Shown here: positions 47,065 to 54,618 of the stretch, one piece after another | Numbering within the stretch: the first letter of the stretch is position 1 | Layout: every line of letters begins with the position of its first letter | Origin: Aerococcus sanguinicola | GTDB lineage: Bacteria > Bacillota > Bacilli > Lactobacillales > Aerococcaceae | Assembly (NCBI RefSeq): GCF_008726925.1 | Contig: NZ_VYWO01000001.1 | Span: forward strand, 372,001-436,000 | Direction of reading: 5' to 3' | Length of the DNA: 64,000 bases | Position numbers and translations under genes: made by a program | Notes under the pieces: generated by a model | Seen by the model: the letters and a program-made list of their open reading frames with translations, nothing else | The model's database searches: none | Told to the model about the DNA's origin: nothing

Positions 47065-48465
47065 CTATTCTCCTTTATGGTATTTGTCATAGCAGACCGT
47101 ATAAGCTTTAGGGCGGATATACTTACCTTGCCCTTTCTCACCAACTAGCTTCCCTCTTTCAGCCATTAATTGACCTCTAAGATAAACTTTGTCGGCAATT
47201 CCTTTTTGTTCAAAACCTTCAAAGGTGTTATAGTCAGTGCCTTCGTAGCTATTTTCTACTGAAATTTTGCCTTCATAGCTTGGGTCCCAGATGAGAATAT
47301 CAGCATCAGAGCCGGGAAGCAAAGCTCCCTTCTGAGGGTATATTCCACATAGTTTGGCCGGATTTTCCATACAAAGACGCACAAAATCTTGTTTTGAAAT
47401 TCGTCCTTTTTCGACGCCTTGTGTCCATACCATGTAAAGCCGGTCCTGCATACCAGGGACACCATTAGGAATTTTCGTAAAGTCATCTATTCCACGCTTT
47501 TTAGCTTTCTCAAATCCCCCTACAACAGCTGCATGGTCGGATCCAATACTCATCAGAGTGCCATCTTCTATGGCCTTCCAGACCGCTTCAATATGTTCTT
47601 TTGGACGAATAGCAGGACCGCATACCCACTTAGCCCCTTCAAAGTTATCTTTTTCCAAGTAAGAAGTATCAATAGCTAGATAGTGTGTGCAAGTTTCACC
47701 ATATACAGACTGTCCTTCATTTTGAGCCCGTTTTATATTAGCGCATGCACCTGCTGTCGTATTGTGAACAATAAAAATAGGGGAGTCAGCTAACTTAGCT
47801 AGATAAATTAAACGCTGAACCGCTTCATCCTCTACTGTTGGAGGTGAAGAGAGATAGTGACCAATCGGCTTAGTCACGCCTTCTTCCACTAATTCATCTT
47901 TCAGGACCTCAATCATATCCCCATTCTCGCAATGAACCCAAGGCGTAATGCCATAGTCTTTACAGATTTGCATCGCCTTAAAAATTAAATCATCCTCTAC
48001 ATGGAAGGGAGTGCCATTATAGGCCATAAAGAATTTGAGGTTAACAATACCATTCTCAACCATCTTAGGAATTTCATCTAATAGAGCTTCGCTAGTATCC
48101 ATTACCATCCCATGGAAGGAAAAATCTGGAGAAGCAATGCCCTGAGCCTTTTCATCCTTATGGCGGTGGAAAGAATTAATCACCGTATCACCCTTGTCCT
48201 GGGGAGCAAAGTCAACAATAGTTGTCGTCCCGCCTACCAAGGCTGCGTGAGAAGTTTCAAAACCGTAAGTATCAAAAGGCCCCATATGGACATGTTCGTC
48301 AACCCCACCAGGGAAAATATATTTCCCACTGGCATCAACCAATTCGTGGTCTGCTGGGTCAATATGTTCTGCAATCGCTTTAATTTTTTCATCTTCAATG
48401 AGGATATCTGCTTGGTATTCAGCTGTTGAAGAAACAATTGTTCCGTTCTTGATTAGTAAAGCCAT
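47065..48465 (-). CDS. hydantoinase/dihydropyrimidinase family amidohydrolase
   Basis: Zinc amidohydrolase opening cyclic ureides. 466 residues. Binuclear metal site: HVH at 58-60 in GGVDEHVHMGPF, carboxylated Lys144 in VNLKFFMAYNG, His178 in PWVHCEN, a further His in IVHNTTAGA and Asp in IGSDHAAVVGG. The family includes D-hydantoinase and dihydropyrimidinase. With the N-carbamoylsarcosine-amidase-like gene upstream and sarcosine reductase downstream, N-methylhydantoin is the likely substrate (inference); dihydrouracil or hydantoin are alternatives. Starts 117 bp after the amidase gene with a hairpin between them. Confidence 0.88.
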   Translation of the reverse strand: MALLIKNGTIVSSTAEYQADILIEDEKIKAIAEHIDPADHELVDASGKYIFPGGVDEHVHMGPFDTYGFETSHAALVGGTTTIVDFAPQDKGDTVINSFHRHKDEKAQGIASPDFSFHGMVMDTSEALLDEIPKMVENGIVNLKFFMAYNGTPFHVEDDLIFKAMQICKDYGITPWVHCENGDMIEVLKDELVEEGVTKPIGHYLSSPPTVEDEAVQRLIYLAKLADSPIFIVHNTTAGACANIKRAQNEGQSVYGETCTHYLAIDTSYLEKDNFEGAKWVCGPAIRPKEHIEAVWKAIEDGTLMSIGSDHAAVVGGFEKAKKRGIDDFTKIPNGVPGMQDRLYMVWTQGVEKGRISKQDFVRLCMENPAKLCGIYPQKGALLPGSDADILIWDPSYEGKISVENSYEGTDYNTFEGFEQKGIADKVYLRGQLMAERGKLVGEKGQGKYIRPKAYTVCYDKYHKGE

Positions 48466-48496
48466 ATTCTGCCTTCCTTTCTTGCCATATATTTAG

Positions 48497-48537
48497 ATAA
48501 GAAAACCCGCAAGCATGCCTTAAGGGCCTTACGGGTT
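48497..48537 (-). terminator. hairpin between amidase and hydantoinase genes
   Basis: AACCCG...CGGGTT with an inner GCC-GGC pairing, followed on the minus strand by TTTTCTT. No good promoter is seen behind it, so read-through to the hydantoinase-grdX-grdG-grdF genes is likely, with the amidase favoured. Confidence 0.75.
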
Positions 48538-48582
48538 CATATGTTAAGGCACAGCCCCAAGTGCTATGCAATTTGTCTTAAT

Positions 48583-49326
48583 TTAATCGTTAGCACGTTC
48601 ATGCTTGGTATAAACGCTAGGATCAATGCCTTCTAAATATTTAACGACTTCATCAACTTCCCAAACATCAGCAAATTTAGCCTCCATGTCAAAGAGGTTC
48701 CATTCAATAACTCCAGGTACACGGTCGCCAACTGTGCCACGAGGAATTAATGTTTTATAGCCATAACCTGTTGAATCCATTACGGTGTGACGTACACAGG
48801 CACATGCCGTTGCTCCCATTACGATCAAAGTGTCTACCCCTAAGAAATTCAAGGTTTGATTTAAATGGGTGCCGAAGAAATTAGAAGCATATTTCTTGTG
48901 AATAACTGGTTCTTCTGGCTGAGGATCTAATTTAGGATCAATAGCCATCCAGTAATCATCATGAATATCTAAGGTGTGCATAGGAATCTTTTCATCCCAA
49001 CGTGGTAGATCCCATTGCTGTTCACCCCAATAGCCAGTCGTTGTATGGAAGATTGGAATGCCGGCTTTACGCCCAGCATTTAATACTTTAAGTGCTTCAG
49101 CACAGACTTCTTCAGAGTGATCACAAGTGAAGGGATGGCCCTCTGTCATCCAAGCCCTAGCCATATCAACTGTTGTAATGGCTGGCGCTTTCCCTACACC
49201 CATTTCACGCATGAAACCACGTTCTTTATAAATCTTACGTGCTTCTTCAAAAGCTTCTTTTAAACCTGCTTCATCGAAGCCATACTCATCAACATATTTG
49301 TAATCTGGATTTTGTTTCTCAGTCAT
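48583..49326 (-). CDS. cysteine hydrolase, N-carbamoylsarcosine amidase-like
   Basis: Isochorismatase-fold amidohydrolase. 247 residues from the ATG after AGGAGG (MTEKQNPDYKYVDEYG). The catalytic triad is visible: Asp54 in ITTVDMARAWM, Lys144 in VIHKKYASNFFG, Cys177 in GATACACVRHTVMDS. Lys144 and Cys177 carry the same numbers as in the Arthrobacter N-carbamoylsarcosine amidase as I recall it, and ACVRHT is its signature. It would yield sarcosine, CO2 and ammonia. Next to hydantoinase and sarcosine reductase genes, this assignment is strong but still inferred; other N-carbamoyl amino acids are possible. Confidence 0.87.
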   Translation of the reverse strand: MTEKQNPDYKYVDEYGFDEAGLKEAFEEARKIYKERGFMREMGVGKAPAITTVDMARAWMTEGHPFTCDHSEEVCAEALKVLNAGRKAGIPIFHTTTGYWGEQQWDLPRWDEKIPMHTLDIHDDYWMAIDPKLDPQPEEPVIHKKYASNFFGTHLNQTLNFLGVDTLIVMGATACACVRHTVMDSTGYGYKTLIPRGTVGDRVPGVIEWNLFDMEAKFADVWEVDEVVKYLEGIDPSVYTKHERAND

Positions 49327-49416
49327 TAGTTTTCCTCCTAATAAAATCAAAAGCCGATATCACAGCATTACGAAAGCGCCTCCGAGAAGTAAACACTTGG
49401 GCAAGGCTCAAATTAA

Positions 49417-49431
49417 ATATAGCGCTTACAT
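49417..49431 (-). promoter_or_regulatory. cre-like CcpA site upstream of the amidase operon
   Basis: ATGTAAGCGCTATAT on the minus strand matches the cre pattern WTGNAANCGNWNNCW at all but one fixed position. A weaker second copy (CGAAAGCGCCTCC) lies at about 49366-49378 on the plus strand. Suggests glucose repression of the pathway. Confidence 0.55.
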
Positions 49432-49479
49432 TTTTCCGAATGTTTTCCTCTACACTTATATTTAACCATATGTTTGCTT

Positions 49480-49509
49480 AATAAAATGTTAGTACTCTAA
49501 CATTTTATT
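49480..49509. terminator. perfect 13-bp inverted repeat after the DUF3841 pair
   Basis: AATAAAATGTTAG-TACT-CTAACATTTTATT. On the minus strand it follows the second DUF3841 gene by 25 bp and has only a weak T tail; AT-rich. Either a terminator or an operator of the amidase operon downstream. Confidence 0.6.
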
Positions 49510-49533
49510 GTATTATTTTTAATATTTACTCAT

Positions 49534-50148
49534 TTAATATATGTCTTCTATATCCTTAACGATTTCAAAAAATGGCTCTCCTGGATACACAATATGCTGA
49601 ATCCATTCTTTTTTAATTTGCCAGATGTTAGCTTCAATAATCCCTGGATCTTGCGTTTCTAAATCAAATATCCTCTGCCAACTATCCTTAATCTCTTGTT
49701 TGATCTCATCATACATGCCATCATATTTTCTTTGAAATAAATTGACAATGTTTTGGATACCTAAAGCTTCTAATTTTTTGTTGAAAGCTCGGGCATCCGC
49801 TTCATTTTTAGGACAATATTGATAATTTAGGACATAATCCCATTTTAGGCTGTCAAAAAATATGATGTCTTCCCGAGGAACTTTAAGGCAGTATATAAGT
49901 TCTCCCTGAATAGGACGCTTACAATAATTTTTACTTGCTGTACACCAGATTGGGTAATCAACACCTTTAGGTCGGGGCACAAATTTTTCCGCCATCTGAA
50001 CAAAGCAGCGATAACGTTCAGAGAAATGATCGGCATCCACACCCATATGAAGTCTGACATAAATCTCTTTATTACGCACCACCCCTGTCCGTTTAAGTTC
50101 TTGCAAAGATTTTTCATTCTGTCGGGTATAAAGAGCAATTGTTTGCAT
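49534..50148 (-). CDS. DUF3841 family protein, copy 2
   Basis: 204 residues from the ATG after GAGGTG (MQTIALYTRQNEKSLQELKR). Shares with its upstream neighbour the blocks IYVRLHMG, DADHFSERYRCFVQMAE, YPIWCTASKNY, KWDYVLNYQYCP and the C-terminal YPGE. DUF3841 has no assigned function. Not membrane-bound and no enzyme motif seen. Arose by tandem duplication and sits between the desulfurase-like gene and the amidase operon. Confidence 0.8.
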   Translation of the reverse strand: MQTIALYTRQNEKSLQELKRTGVVRNKEIYVRLHMGVDADHFSERYRCFVQMAEKFVPRPKGVDYPIWCTASKNYCKRPIQGELIYCLKVPREDIIFFDSLKWDYVLNYQYCPKNEADARAFNKKLEALGIQNIVNLFQRKYDGMYDEIKQEIKDSWQRIFDLETQDPGIIEANIWQIKKEWIQHIVYPGEPFFEIVKDIEDIY

Positions 50149-50156
50149 AAGGCACC

Positions 50157-50777
50157 TCACTGTCCAAAAGCATCTAATTTTTCTTGCGTTTTTTGAGCTA
50201 AGTCTTCCCCTGGATAAATAATTGTTTCAATCCATTCTTCTTGAATCTCCCAAAGATTAGCCTGGACCTTAAAGCGCGACGGCTCATCAATGTCAAATAT
50301 TCTTGTCCAAGAGGCACGAATTTTCTCTTCAAGATCTGGATAAAAGCCAGCATATTTACCCTTTATAATATTATAGGCAGATGGCAGGCCTCGGGCTTGT
50401 AACTCTTTTTTGAAGGCAGATTGATCAGCCTCGTCACTTGGAATATACAAATAGTTCAAGACATAATCCCATTTTTGTCCATCGAAAAAAATAACTTGAT
50501 CTTTGGGCACCCTTAGGCAATAGAGCACTTCGCCTTTAATCGGCAGCCGGGCGGTATCCTTACTTATAGCACACCAAATCGGGTATTCCACTCCTTCTGG
50601 TCTAGGAATTCGCTCTTCTGCCATCTCGACAAAGCTGCGATACCTTTCAGCAAAATAATCAGCATCTGGCCCCATGTGCAAACGAACGTAGATGCTTTTG
50701 TTTCGAATAGATCCTGTGCGCTCTAATTCATAGAGCGAATTTTCATGTTGCCGGGTATATAAGCGGATATATTCCAT
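50157..50777 (-). CDS. DUF3841 family protein, copy 1
   Basis: 206 residues: MEYIRLYTRQHENSLYELER, then HMGPDADYFAERYRSFVEMA, PIWCAISKDTARLPIKGEVL, FFDGQKWDYVLNYLYIP and IIYPGEDLAQ. Clear paralog of the next gene (8 bp apart). Function unknown. Starts 12 bp after the cysteine-desulfurase-like gene, so all three are probably cotranscribed. Confidence 0.8.
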   Translation of the reverse strand: MEYIRLYTRQHENSLYELERTGSIRNKSIYVRLHMGPDADYFAERYRSFVEMAEERIPRPEGVEYPIWCAISKDTARLPIKGEVLYCLRVPKDQVIFFDGQKWDYVLNYLYIPSDEADQSAFKKELQARGLPSAYNIIKGKYAGFYPDLEEKIRASWTRIFDIDEPSRFKVQANLWEIQEEWIETIIYPGEDLAQKTQEKLDAFGQ

Positions 50778-50789
50778 GTTAAAAACCTC

Positions 50790-51935
50790 CTATTCAGGAC
50801 GATAACGGTCGACTAAAACTTTAAGTGCTGTGATGGCTTGGTCGACTTCTTCTTTGCTTGTAAAGTAGCCAAAGCTAAAGCGTACGGCCCCTTGTTCAGT
50901 TGTTCCCAAAGCTTGGTGCATGAGTGGTGCACAGTGTCCCCCTGAGCGTACGGCAATGTCAAAGTCTTCTTCTAAGTCTTCAGCAATTTCTGAAGAATCG
51001 ATATCCCAGATATTAAGCGCAAGAACTGGCGCCCGATCAGCTGTAAAGTCTCCATAAATATGAAGACCTTCAATATCTTTTAAGGCCTGATAAAAATATT
51101 GGATTAAAGCGAGTTCTTTGTCATGAATGTTGGCTACTCCCTGGTCAAGAATATACTCAACTGCTGCACGAAGTCCCGCTAGACCATGGCCATTTTGCGT
51201 CCCAGCTTCAAGAGCCTCGGGCATACGTTGCGGTTGATAATGATTGTAGGTATCGATCCCTGTTCCCCCTGCCTTGAGTGGACGGATGTTAAGGCCTGGA
51301 CGCACATAGAGGCCTCCTGTTCCCTGAGGCCCAAGCAAACTCTTATGACCGGTAAAGCAAAGCACATCCACCTGGGCAGCTTGGACATCTATAGGGATGG
51401 CCCCTAGGCTTTGGGAAGCATCTACGACAAAATACAAGCCATGGTTATGGGCAATTTGACCTAATTTTTCAATAGGGTTTAGGTTGCCCGTGAGATTAGA
51501 GGCATGGGTAAGCACAAGGCCCTTCGTATTAGGACGTATGTAAGCGGGCAAGTCTTCGATGACGAGGCGGCCTTTGTCATCGCAGGGTAACAAGCTGAGT
51601 TCCAAGCCTTGGTCTTTTAAGGCATAGAGGGGGCGGAGCACCGAATTGTGTTCCATCACAGAAGTAATCACATGGTCACCAGGCTGAAAGAGCCCGCGGA
51701 TAGCTGTATTCAAAGCTTCTGTAGAATTTAAAGCAAAAGCAATCTGCTGAGGCGACTCCCCATGCATCAATTGGTTTAACTGACTCCGACAATTAAATAA
51801 GGTCCGCGACCCTTCGAGTGACTCTTCACTGGCTCCGCGACCGGCATTTCCTAGATGATGCATGGCATCGACCACCGCTTCAATGACACAAGCAGGTTTT
51901 TGGATACTCGTCGCAGCATTATCTAAATAAATCAT
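50790..51935 (-). CDS. class V aminotransferase, cysteine desulfurase family
   Basis: PLP enzyme of the SufS/CsdA type in the subgroup often found beside selD (the EF2568-like group in Enterococcus). 381 residues from the ATG (MIYLDNAATSIQKP). PLP lysine in CFTGHKSLLGPQGTGG (about 205), upstream His/Asp motif VVDASQSLGAIP, C-terminal catalytic Cys in VRSGGHCAPLMHQALG. In this block it probably provides persulfide or selenide from Cys/Sec for SelD. A terminator-like hairpin separates it from the MetE-like gene and no promoter fits in the gap, so it relies on read-through. Confidence 0.88.
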   Translation of the reverse strand: MIYLDNAATSIQKPACVIEAVVDAMHHLGNAGRGASEESLEGSRTLFNCRSQLNQLMHGESPQQIAFALNSTEALNTAIRGLFQPGDHVITSVMEHNSVLRPLYALKDQGLELSLLPCDDKGRLVIEDLPAYIRPNTKGLVLTHASNLTGNLNPIEKLGQIAHNHGLYFVVDASQSLGAIPIDVQAAQVDVLCFTGHKSLLGPQGTGGLYVRPGLNIRPLKAGGTGIDTYNHYQPQRMPEALEAGTQNGHGLAGLRAAVEYILDQGVANIHDKELALIQYFYQALKDIEGLHIYGDFTADRAPVLALNIWDIDSSEIAEDLEEDFDIAVRSGGHCAPLMHQALGTTEQGAVRFSFGYFTSKEEVDQAITALKVLVDRYRPE

Positions 51936-51950
51936 CAATTTCCCTCATTT

Positions 51951-52004
51951 CTAAAAAATGGCTAAAGTCCTTCCCTAATTCCTATTAGAAAGCCTTTAGC
52001 CATT
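51951..52004 (-). terminator. terminator/attenuator after the MetE-like gene
   Basis: Perfect 11-bp arms AATGGCTAAAG / CTTTAGCCATT, followed on the minus strand by TTTTTAG. Confidence 0.85.
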
Positions 52005-52033
52005 GGATTCAATTTTATCTTCACTGCTTCTAA

Positions 52034-53221
52034 CTAAGCGTATTTGTCCCTTAGCACCTGGCTAGCTTGGGCAAGCGCTTGCATCTTCTTTTCAATCACT
52101 TGGTCCTGGTTCATTGGGCGATTAGAGAAGGTAGCGAAACCACAATCAGGGTTTAACCAAATGCGCTCAGCAGGTAAATAAGCTAAGGCTTCTTCAACAC
52201 GTGCAACAATACTATCGACGCTCTCAATCTCATCCGTTCTTGGGTTGACCACACCAAGTCCTAACATCACATGGTCAGCTAAGTGTTCATTCCGGAAAAG
52301 ATCCTTTAATTCCCCAGCTCTTGGCGTTGAAAATTCTAAAGTCAACATATCAGGAGCCACTGCTTCAAAAAAGTCAGATAAGGGAGCGTAAGAGCCTTCT
52401 AGTAAGCCGGACTCATCGCGCGTATAATTACCCCGGCAGACATGCAACATGCTTAAGCTTTGGCTAGATCGAATAAGGTCCAAAACAGGTTTAATTAAGG
52501 ACTGGGCAAATTTTAATTCTTCGTCAAACTTGACTTTCTCTGACAAGACCCCTCAGTAAAAGCCCCGTTTCATGTCCTCAGACAAGACAACCTCTGCAAG
52601 AATCGGGTCGTCAATTTGAATAACCTCTATTCCCATATCAATCAAACGTTTCGTCTCATTTAAGATAAGGGTCAAAACATCCTGTCCCAGGTCTTCACGA
52701 CTAGCATAAGCTTTATCCGAGACCCCTTCCAACCACAATGACCGGGTTAATAAATAAGGGCTGGGTAAGGTAGCTTTCAAGGCTTGCTTGGTCATCTGCC
52801 TTAGAGCGTGCATTTCATCCGTATCTAACTTGACATCTGTCACTATTTTACCAGTACAGATAGGATTATTCATTCCCGTATTATGGACATCTCTTTCTTC
52901 TAAGCTGCTTTGTAATTGGTCTTTATCATCTTCATTTGTTAAGGCCATAACTTCCTCAACAGACATCAAATCAATGCCATCAACCTTATCTGCGACAAAA
53001 GAGATATAGTTATCCCGGGCTAGTTCCCCATTAGTAATCACATCAATTCCAGCAGCCTCTTGGGCTCTGACTAATTTTTCTGTCTCTTGATTAACTAAAG
53101 AAAAATAATCTTCCGCAGATATTTTTTTCTGGCGATAAGCCTGGCTTGCTTCCAATAATTCTTCACTGCGCGGCCAGGAACCCATCAGTGAAGTGGAAAA
53201 GGCTTTAAATTTTCCTTTCAT
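52034..53221 (-). CDS. MetE-like (cobalamin-independent methionine synthase II family) protein with in-frame UGA: putative new selenoprotein
   Basis: One continuous frame of 395 codons if the UGA at 52553-52555 is read as residue 223; otherwise a 222-codon fragment and an orphan 3' part. N terminus MKGKFKAFSTSLMGSWPRSE, then DVITNGELARDNYISFVADK. The Zn site of the family is intact after the UGA: His and Cys in LHVCRGNYTRDESG, Glu in LTLEFSTPRAGE, Cys in WLNPDCGFATF. The UGA context is MKRGFYUGVLSEK; relatives, as I recall, read FMCGAL/FMCAAL there, so Sec would replace a Cys. Candidate hairpin GTCA-AGTT-TGAC (52523-52534). The methyl acceptor is unknown. Alternative: a nonsense mutation. Own promoter and terminator. 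Confidence 0.75.
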
Positions 53222-53265
53222 GTCTAATAACTCCTCTTCTCAAAACTACTCCTTATGCTGTACTC

Positions 53266-53294
53266 AGGATAGCATTGACTGCTATAAAGTGCAA
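53266..53294 (-). promoter_or_regulatory. promoter of the MetE-like gene
   Basis: On the minus strand TTGCAC, 17 bases, TATCCT, 45 bases before the ATG. Confidence 0.8.
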
Positions 53295-53369
53295 GATATG
53301 CCGGCTTGAATTTATTTCTCCTTGGGCATTTATTCCAAACCAAAGCCTTGTATTTAAGCCGCTCATTTC

Positions 53370-54590
53370 TTAGGGATTCAAATGGGTGTGGGGACGCTTA
53401 TACCCCTTGATCAAATAGTCATTGGAGACCTCGTCATAATCAAATAATTCAATATATATCCGATCGGCATTTCCCAGAAAGTAAGAGGCATTCTGGCTAG
53501 GAATTTTAAGTTCAAAATAATCATAGATTGAGCGCAAACGTTCAACAATACTTTCCTCTAACTTAAGCAGACCCTGGGGAGACCGCGCAGAAATCGCCAC
53601 ATTAGGCGACGACGGATTAAGCCAGTCTGTTCTCTCAACTTGGTCCATCTTATTATAAACAAATAAATGTGGAATTTGGAGCATGTCCAAGTCCTCTAAA
53701 AGCTGGCAGACAGTCTTCTCTTGCGCTTGGGCATGAGCTGAAGACGCATCAATCACAATCAATAGAAGATCAACATCTCGACTCTCTTCCAAAGTTGAAT
53801 GGAAGGCATCAATGACCATAGGAGGCAAGTCTTGGATAAAACCCACCGTGTCCGTTAAGGTCATCTGGAAGCCATTCTCTAAAGTAAAGCTCCGGGTCAG
53901 AGGGCTCAAAGTGGCGAAGAGTTGGTCTTCTTCGTAAGTTTCAGCTTGGGTCAAGCCATTCAAGATGGTAGACTTGCCCGCATTAGTATAGCCAACTAGA
54001 CCAATCTTAAATTGACTGCTAGTCGTCCGCCGCTCCCGGCTAACTTCCCGGTGCTTCTCCGCTTCTTTCAACTGCTTCTTAATCCGACTAATCGCATCAC
54101 GGAGGGTTCGGCGGTCGCGCTCTAACTGGCTCTCCCCTGGCCCCCTAGTTCCGATCCCCCCGGCCAAACGCGAGAGAGCTAAGCCCTGACCGGCCAGGCG
54201 GGGAAGGAGGTATTCATTCTGAACAAGAGCGACTTGAAGCTTAGCCTCCTTGGAATGGGCACGCAGGGTAAAGATATCCAAAATCAGCTGGACGCGGTCA
54301 ATCACCGGCCAATCCAAAGCAGACTCGATGTTTCGAACTTGGGAAGGGCTCAAAGCATCATAAAAAATAATGAGATCAGCAGATAGGGTCTCTGCTAAAG
54401 ATTTCAACTCCTGCAACTTCCCTTGACCAATATAAGTTCTAGGATCAGGCTGTTCACGAGCCTGGGTCAAGGTCGCAACGAGTTTGCCACCTGCCGTTTT
54501 GATCAATTCTTGACATTCTTCCAACCGCATCTGAAAATCGCGAGCAGGCTCTGACTTATCTTCTAATAATACGGCAATGACTTCTTGCAT
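53370..54590 (-). CDS. hflX: GTPase HflX
   Basis: Ribosome-associated GTPase that splits stalled 70S ribosomes. 406 residues. N-terminal domain with DPRTYIGQGKLQELKSL, linker coiled coil, G1 GLVGYTNAGKSTILNGL (about 200), G3 DTVGFIQDLP and G4 NKMD. Follows miaA by 28 bp. First core gene on the right of the selenium block. Confidence 0.95.
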   Translation of the reverse strand: MQEVIAVLLEDKSEPARDFQMRLEECQELIKTAGGKLVATLTQAREQPDPRTYIGQGKLQELKSLAETLSADLIIFYDALSPSQVRNIESALDWPVIDRVQLILDIFTLRAHSKEAKLQVALVQNEYLLPRLAGQGLALSRLAGGIGTRGPGESQLERDRRTLRDAISRIKKQLKEAEKHREVSRERRTTSSQFKIGLVGYTNAGKSTILNGLTQAETYEEDQLFATLSPLTRSFTLENGFQMTLTDTVGFIQDLPPMVIDAFHSTLEESRDVDLLLIVIDASSAHAQAQEKTVCQLLEDLDMLQIPHLFVYNKMDQVERTDWLNPSSPNVAISARSPQGLLKLEESIVERLRSIYDYFELKIPSQNASYFLGNADRIYIELFDYDEVSNDYLIKGYKRPHTHLNP

Positions 54591-54618
54591 ACAAGCTTCC
54601 TTTCTCTTTTAGTCACTC

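Noticed and set aside
49324..49367. Upstream short ORF ATG-CTG-UGA in frame with the amidase gene
   Set aside because: The amidase has its own AGGAGG directly before its ATG, and the upstream triplets show no family similarity; chance is the simplest explanation.
52553..53221. Simple truncated pseudogene of a MetE-like protein
   Set aside because: The downstream half keeps the full Zn site and no other stops or frameshifts, and the stop is specifically UGA at a remembered Cys position in a Sec-capable locus. Recoding is preferred, though nonsense mutation remains the main alternative.
31145..53221. Mobile element borders of the selenium block
   Set aside because: No transposase, integrase, att-like repeat or truncated tRNA at either border was found, so no mobile element is called.
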